DNA of 64,000 nt from Deinococcus sp. QL22 (GTDB taxonomy: Bacteria > Deinococcota > Deinococci > Deinococcales > Deinococcaceae). Below the pieces are notes generated by a model. The model had not been told where the DNA came from. It did no database searches and worked only from the letters and a program-made list of their open reading frames with translations. The stretch is taken from contig NZ_CP097152.1 in assembly GCF_023370075.1 (NCBI RefSeq), forward strand, positions 62,001 to 126,000, written 5' to 3'. The position numbers and the translations under genes are program-made. Of this stretch, positions 60,234-64,000 are shown one piece after another; the first letter of the stretch is position 1, and every line of letters starts with the position of its first letter.

Positions 60234-61157
60234 TCACCTTTTCGGTTTACCGGACGACGTTCCATCAAAAAGCTGATTCAGCTCCTGAAGCAATTCGCTC
60301 ACACGTTGGCGCTGCTGTTCATCCAGAGCCGAGAGCGCTTTACGGTTTTGCAGAGCCCGAACCACTTTCTGGGTGTGATCCACTGGCTTATCTTTCCGGA
60401 AAGATAGAACCCGCTCACGCAGTTGGGTTTTGGTGACGCCATCAAGGGCGAACTTCAGCAGCGCCGCCTGATGCTCGGCGGGCGCCGCTGCGACCACACC
60501 GGCCACGGTATATCCCAAGCCCCGCTCACGCATAGCCTGAAGAATCGGCGCAGGCCAGCGCAAGATTCTCACCTTGTTTTTAGTGAATGATTTCCACGAC
60601 TCCCGGCCTAATCCTGCGAACAGGTTCTCCAGCCGAGTGACTGTCTCAGGATCTTCCTGAGGTCGGTTGGCCAAAACGTTCAACCGAACAGGCACTTCAG
60701 CAGCAGAGAGTCCGAGGTGCCGGGCCACCAGCTTCACCACCAGATCAATCTCGTCGATGACGTTGAGATCTTCACGCTGAAGATTTTCGACTGCTCCAGC
60801 GTCGAGCGCCTCGTCATCGGTCAACTCCCGGATGATCACGGGAACACTGGTCAGGCCCGCCAGCTGGGCGGCACGCCAACGGCGCTCTCCGGCGACAATC
60901 TCAAAGTCAGTGCCAATTCCAGGGGGCCCAGGACGCACCAGGAGCGGCTGCAGGACGCCTTGAGTTTTCAGGCTCTGGGCGAGGTCAGTCAAACTCGCCT
61001 CGTCAAAGGTCCGCCGGGCTTGGAATGCGCCCGCACGCAAGCGCTCCAGCGGCAGGCTGGTGGCCGGTTCCGTTGGGGCGTCCACCGGGGAGAGATTGGC
61101 CACCAGCGCGGCCAACGCCCCCTGACGGACGTCTGTCTGTTTATTTCGCGGCGCCAT
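60234..61157 (-). CDS. parB: ParB-family partition protein
   Basis: 307 residues. ATG 61157 lies inside the 3' end of parA (17-bp overlap). The ParB/Spo0J CTPase domain shows [19 protein letters not shown], box [20 protein letters not shown] and [20 protein letters not shown], followed by an HTH region (about 165-230). A C-terminal dimerisation helix ([20 protein letters not shown]) ends the protein. It binds parS-type sites and works with ParA to segregate this replicon. I did not find a convincing parS repeat in the window. Confidence 0.92.
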   Translation of the reverse strand: MAPRNKQTDVRQGALAALVANLSPVDAPTEPATSLPLERLRAGAFQARRTFDEASLTDLAQSLKTQGVLQPLLVRPGPPGIGTDFEIVAGERRWRAAQLAGLTSVPVIIRELTDDEALDAGAVENLQREDLNVIDEIDLVVKLVARHLGLSAAEVPVRLNVLANRPQEDPETVTRLENLFAGLGRESWKSFTKNKVRILRWPAPILQAMRERGLGYTVAGVVAAAPAEHQAALLKFALDGVTKTQLRERVLSFRKDKPVDHTQKVVRALQNRKALSALDEQQRQRVSELLQELNQLFDGTSSGKPKR

Positions 61158-61935
61158 GTCGTCCCGTCTCCAGTTGGGCAAGCAGTTGATCGGTCACGGC
61201 TTCCAGTTCAGCCACCGCCGGATTGCGGGGATCATAGAGGGCCACAGGGAGACCCTGCAGTTGGGAGTTGGGGTACAGGCTTGGACGCTCGGTCACGGCG
61301 TCACTGATGGGCGCGATGCCTGAGCCCCGTAGCGCCTCGACACTGTCCCGGCTCAGGTTGGTGTTGCTCACGCGGGTCGGCACCATCAGGGCAATGCGCA
61401 AGGTGGGAACGGCCACCTGGCGGAAGGTGGCGACCATCCGGGTCACGCCTTCCAGTCCCTCCAGCCCCTTGTTGCCTGCTGGAACTGGCACCACCAGCTC
61501 GTCTGCGGCGAGGACAGCCAAGGTCGACAATTGGCCCAGGCTGGGCGGAGGATCAATCAGCACGAAGTCGTACTTGCCCTCTATTTTACGAATCGCCGAG
61601 CGCAACCGCAGCTGACCCATGACTTGCCCCGGCAAGAGCGGCTCCACCTCGGCCAGATCCAGGCAAGACCGGATCACGTCCATGCCGTGGGCGACGACAG
61701 GGGCGGGTAAGGCCAAGGTGTCCGTCGCGCCCAGAACAGCCGAGTAGAGGGTGTGGAGTTTGGCGTCTGAACCAGTGGGAACGTCGAGGCCGACCCAGCG
61801 GGTGAGGTTGGCCTGAGGATCCGCGTCAATCAATAAGACCCGGTGGCCCCGCCGACTGAGGCTATAGCCCACATTCAAAGCGGTACTGGTTTTTGCGGCT
61901 CCGCCAGCGTGATTAAAAAACGTGATGACATGCAT
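61141..61935 (-). CDS. parA: ParA-family partition ATPase
   Basis: 264 residues. ATG 61935 (MHVITFFNHAGGAAKTSTAL): the deviant Walker A GGAAKTST follows the start directly, so there is no N-terminal HTH (Soj-like type). Walker A' in VLLIDADPQANLTRWVG, Walker B in DFVLIDPPPSLGQLSTLAV and the PVPAGNKGLEGLEGV switch region are intact. It is the first gene of parAB. Presence of the pair is the main evidence that the window comes from a separately partitioned replicon, though chromosomes also carry parAB. Confidence 0.92.
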   Translation of the reverse strand: MHVITFFNHAGGAAKTSTALNVGYSLSRRGHRVLLIDADPQANLTRWVGLDVPTGSDAKLHTLYSAVLGATDTLALPAPVVAHGMDVIRSCLDLAEVEPLLPGQVMGQLRLRSAIRKIEGKYDFVLIDPPPSLGQLSTLAVLAADELVVPVPAGNKGLEGLEGVTRMVATFRQVAVPTLRIALMVPTRVSNTNLSRDSVEALRGSGIAPISDAVTERPSLYPNSQLQGLPVALYDPRNPAVAELEAVTDQLLAQLETGRHGAAK

Positions 61936-62218
61936 GAATGCCCAGAGTCTAGCGTGAGGGGCCGGAAGTCTGGACAGTCCGCCACCCAGAACAGGCAACT
62001 GTCACCGTTGACCACGCTGGTTCAGGTGGCCGTCACCGGCAGCCACCTCTATGGGCATCAACTTGAAGAATGGACTGCATGATGCCCAGGCAACGGATGA
62101 GCACAGGCCCGACAAGGTCTGCGCGGCACAGCATTCACGCCTCCTCAAATTCACCGTCAGGTTGCGCTTCTAGTTCGGTTCCAAGTTGCTTGAACGGATC
62201 GACATTCTATTGAGCTTG

Positions 62219-62434
62219 TTAGGCCTGAACATCCTCGCGGTACAGCACCAGTCTCGACTCCACCTGATGAGAGGGGAGCAGACCTTCCTCGCCCAGCCTC
62301 ACCAGTTCACTGGGACTGATCCCGAGCCATGCAGCCGCTGCTCGGAGCTCCAGCTCATCTGTGGGAGCAACCGAAATCGGTTGGCCAGTCTGTAACTGAT
62401 GCAGCAGATACTTGAGCAGCTCGGCGAGGTGCAT
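62219..62434 (-). CDS. Excisionase/antitoxin-like HTH protein
   Basis: 71 residues from ATG 62434, with GGAG 9 bp upstream. AAAAWLGISPSELVRLGEEG then LLPSHQVESRLVLYREDVQA is the winged-HTH pattern of excisionase-type antitoxins (AAxLLGVSRPxLxxLLxxG-x-IPxxxVGxHRRxxxxDV). After the TAA the same frame continues through one more stop to NVDPFKQLGTELEAQPDGEF then EEA-stop, an acidic tail typical of antitoxins, so the gene may be prematurely terminated. No intact toxin follows; a short frame from 62127 is unrecognised. Confidence 0.55.
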   Translation of the reverse strand: MHLAELLKYLLHQLQTGQPISVAPTDELELRAAAAWLGISPSELVRLGEEGLLPSHQVESRLVLYREDVQA

Positions 62435-62829
62435 CGAAATCACTCCAGAGGGGAAAGAAGGCGGGAGCCAGTGCGGCAGCTCCTGCTGCTCAGCACACAA
62501 AATCTGCCTCCCTTGAGAAATTCCGTCTTACCCAGAATGAAGGTGCCAGAATCGCTCCTTGATGGAGTGAAGAAGGTCTGTAGGCATTCCAGTTGTGATT
62601 TGGGACGTGGGCCGCTGACCGAGATTGCTGGTGCTTTCATCACCTTAAAATGCCAGAGACCTGGTCACTTGCACATTCATCGGTCGCTTGACGATTTTTT
62701 CGGTGCGCTCATCCCTGATGGAGACGTCAGTGCCTTTGCAGTTGTGCCTTCTTCATTCCATCACGAGATTTAATCTCACCTGCCTTTCCGATCGCCGAAG
62801 CTGCGGCATTCTCAGGTGTACAGTGATTC
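62435..62829. other. 395-bp region without a recognisable gene
   Basis: Short frames on both strands lack motifs and ribosome-binding sites. It is probably the intergenic and promoter region for the two divergent genes. Confidence 0.45.
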
Positions 62830-64000
62830 ATGGATCGCTCGCCAACGCCGCGTCCAGCCGCGCTTGCCCCACTGTGTGGCCGCGAGCACGACTTAATCCA
62901 ACTTGTGGCGCTGCTCCACGGCGGCGTAACGCTGCTGACCCTACGATGGCCGGGCGGGATTGGTAAGACGGCGTTGGCTCAGCACCTGGCCCGGCGGCTG
63001 ACCGACGACTACGATCACGTTCAGTTCATTGACCTCAGCGCCGTGAGAGCAGCGGATCAGGTGGCCAACCTCATCGTGGCCGCCCTGCCTGCCGCCGACC
63101 ACGCTTTGGAGCCGGGACGGCTGATGCGTGAGTTCACCGCTGGACGGCGCACGGTGCTGGTGCTCGATAACTTTGAGCAAGTGTTGCCTGCGGCGGCCCT
63201 CCTGGGCGAGTGGTTGGCCAGTACTGAACATCTCCAGCTCGTGGTCACCAGCCGGGTGGCCCTGAACCTTCATGATGAACATGACTATCTGGTCAGGCCG
63301 CTGAGCCTTCCTCTGGGAACCCGTGATGTGCTCGGCAGTGCGGCAGTGCAGTTGTTCGTGGCCCGCGTGCAAGCCGTTTTGCCGACCTTCACCCTCAATG
63401 CCCGCACGACACCCCAGGTCATGCGCCTGTGTGAACTCCTGGAAGGCGTGCCTCTGGCATTGGAACTTGCCGCTGTCCGCACACGCAGCTACTCGTTGGG
63501 CGACCTGCTGGTTCAGCTAGAACATCCCCTTGACCTGTTGAAGGCAAACTTTCAGGATCGGCCAGAACGCCTGCGATCCTTACGGGCCGCAGTGGAGTGG
63601 AGCTACAACCTGTTGGACGAACAGGAACGGGCGGTCTTCGAATGCTGCGCGGTGTTTAAGGGGAGTTTTACACCGCAGGCCCTGACCGCGGTCTGGGGCT
63701 CCCCCGAAGTACTCGGTCAGGCCGAATCCCTCTTGGAGCAGAGCTTCCTCCACCGCCTAGAAGCCTCCGAGACGCTCTGGAAGATGCTGGAACCGCTGCG
63801 CGAACTGGCACACGAGCACTTGGCCCACAACCCGTTGACTCCGACCTGACACGAGCGGCACGCCCTGTACTTCTTGGCCATGCTGGACAGACATGACCGG
63901 AGCTGGACACAGAACGCGGCAGATCACCGTGGAAGCTACCTGCCGCACTATCCCAACATCCGCGCTGGGATGGTCTGGACCATTGAACAAGGCCGCAACG
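62830..64000 (+). pseudogene. NB-ARC/AfsR-type ATPase with nonsense codon (3' end outside window)
   Basis: The frame from ATG 62830 encodes an AAA/NB-ARC domain: LCGREHDLIQLVALLHG, Walker A WPGGIGKTALAQHLA (about residue 41), Walker B RTVLVLDNFEQV (about 108), sensor VVTSRVALNLHDE, and LLEGVPLALELAAVRTRSYS (GLPLAL motif). A winged-helix region (LRAAVEWSYNLLDEQERAVF) follows. A TGA at 63847-63849 interrupts NPLTPT; the same frame continues HERHALYFLAMLDRHDRSWT and IRAGMVWTIEQGRN to the window edge, matching the TPR-like continuation of such proteins. So CGA to TGA is likely, leaving 339 residues. Confidence 0.72.

Overview
The window is GC-rich and looks like a secondary replicon (plasmid or megaplasmid) of a Deinococcus-type bacterium. 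I infer this from the style of the GAF/PAS histidine kinases and HD-GYP proteins, from the IS6/IS982/IS630/IS3/IS200/IS110 debris, and from a ParA/ParB pair near the right end. No tRNA, rRNA, CRISPR array or phage module was seen. The genus is an inference, not a demonstrated fact.

Layout. 1-8.2 kb: the end of an HD-GYP protein, then an IS-rich stretch (IS630, IS110 and IS982 inserted into an IS6) around a divergent TetR/NAD-epimerase pair and a broken VOC gene. 8.2-13.6 kb: a MarR-led operon of small membrane proteins ending in a truncated SGNH hydrolase, then a phospholipase A2-like lipoprotein with a NarL-type two-component pair. 13.8-14.4 kb: an IS200 relic. 14.4-22.8 kb: a divergent sulfur-scavenging locus, with ssuDACB leftward and metNIQQ rightward. 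The two operons share one promoter/operator motif. ssu carries a cysteine-rich leader peptide and met a SAM-I riboswitch. 22.8-29.3 kb: a peptide ABC importer without ATPases, OsmC, a MerR-MBL pair, DinB and a small inverted-repeat element. 29.3-34.2 kb: an accessory zone of repeated small genes next to a decayed DEDD exonuclease, plus a secreted duplicated-domain protein. 34.4-50.8 kb: two large sensor kinases, more IS debris, a DarA-like protein, an integrase relic, a PAS-HD-GYP protein, a very long YhgE/Pip protein and its TetR. 51-58.8 kb: an esterase, a GntR-controlled beta-oxidation-like operon, and an alditol oxidase. 59.2-64 kb: IS6 relics, parAB, an HTH antitoxin-like gene and a broken NB-ARC-type ATPase.

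Most notable is the IS110 element at 2839-4123. Its 5' non-coding region folds like a bridge RNA, and four candidate guide segments match its own ends and its insertion site. That site is the terminal repeat of an IS982-type element, and an unoccupied copy of the same target lies at 7828-7850. Next in interest are the cysteine-rich leader peptide and shared operator of the ssu/met locus, an inverted hairpin loop between two IS200 copies, and the repeated small-gene/exonuclease cassettes with a conserved 71-bp leader.

Many genes carry nonsense or frameshift lesions, so this is an actively decaying, transposon-shaped replicon. All coordinates and starts are hand-read. Family names rest on motif recognition, not on database searches.
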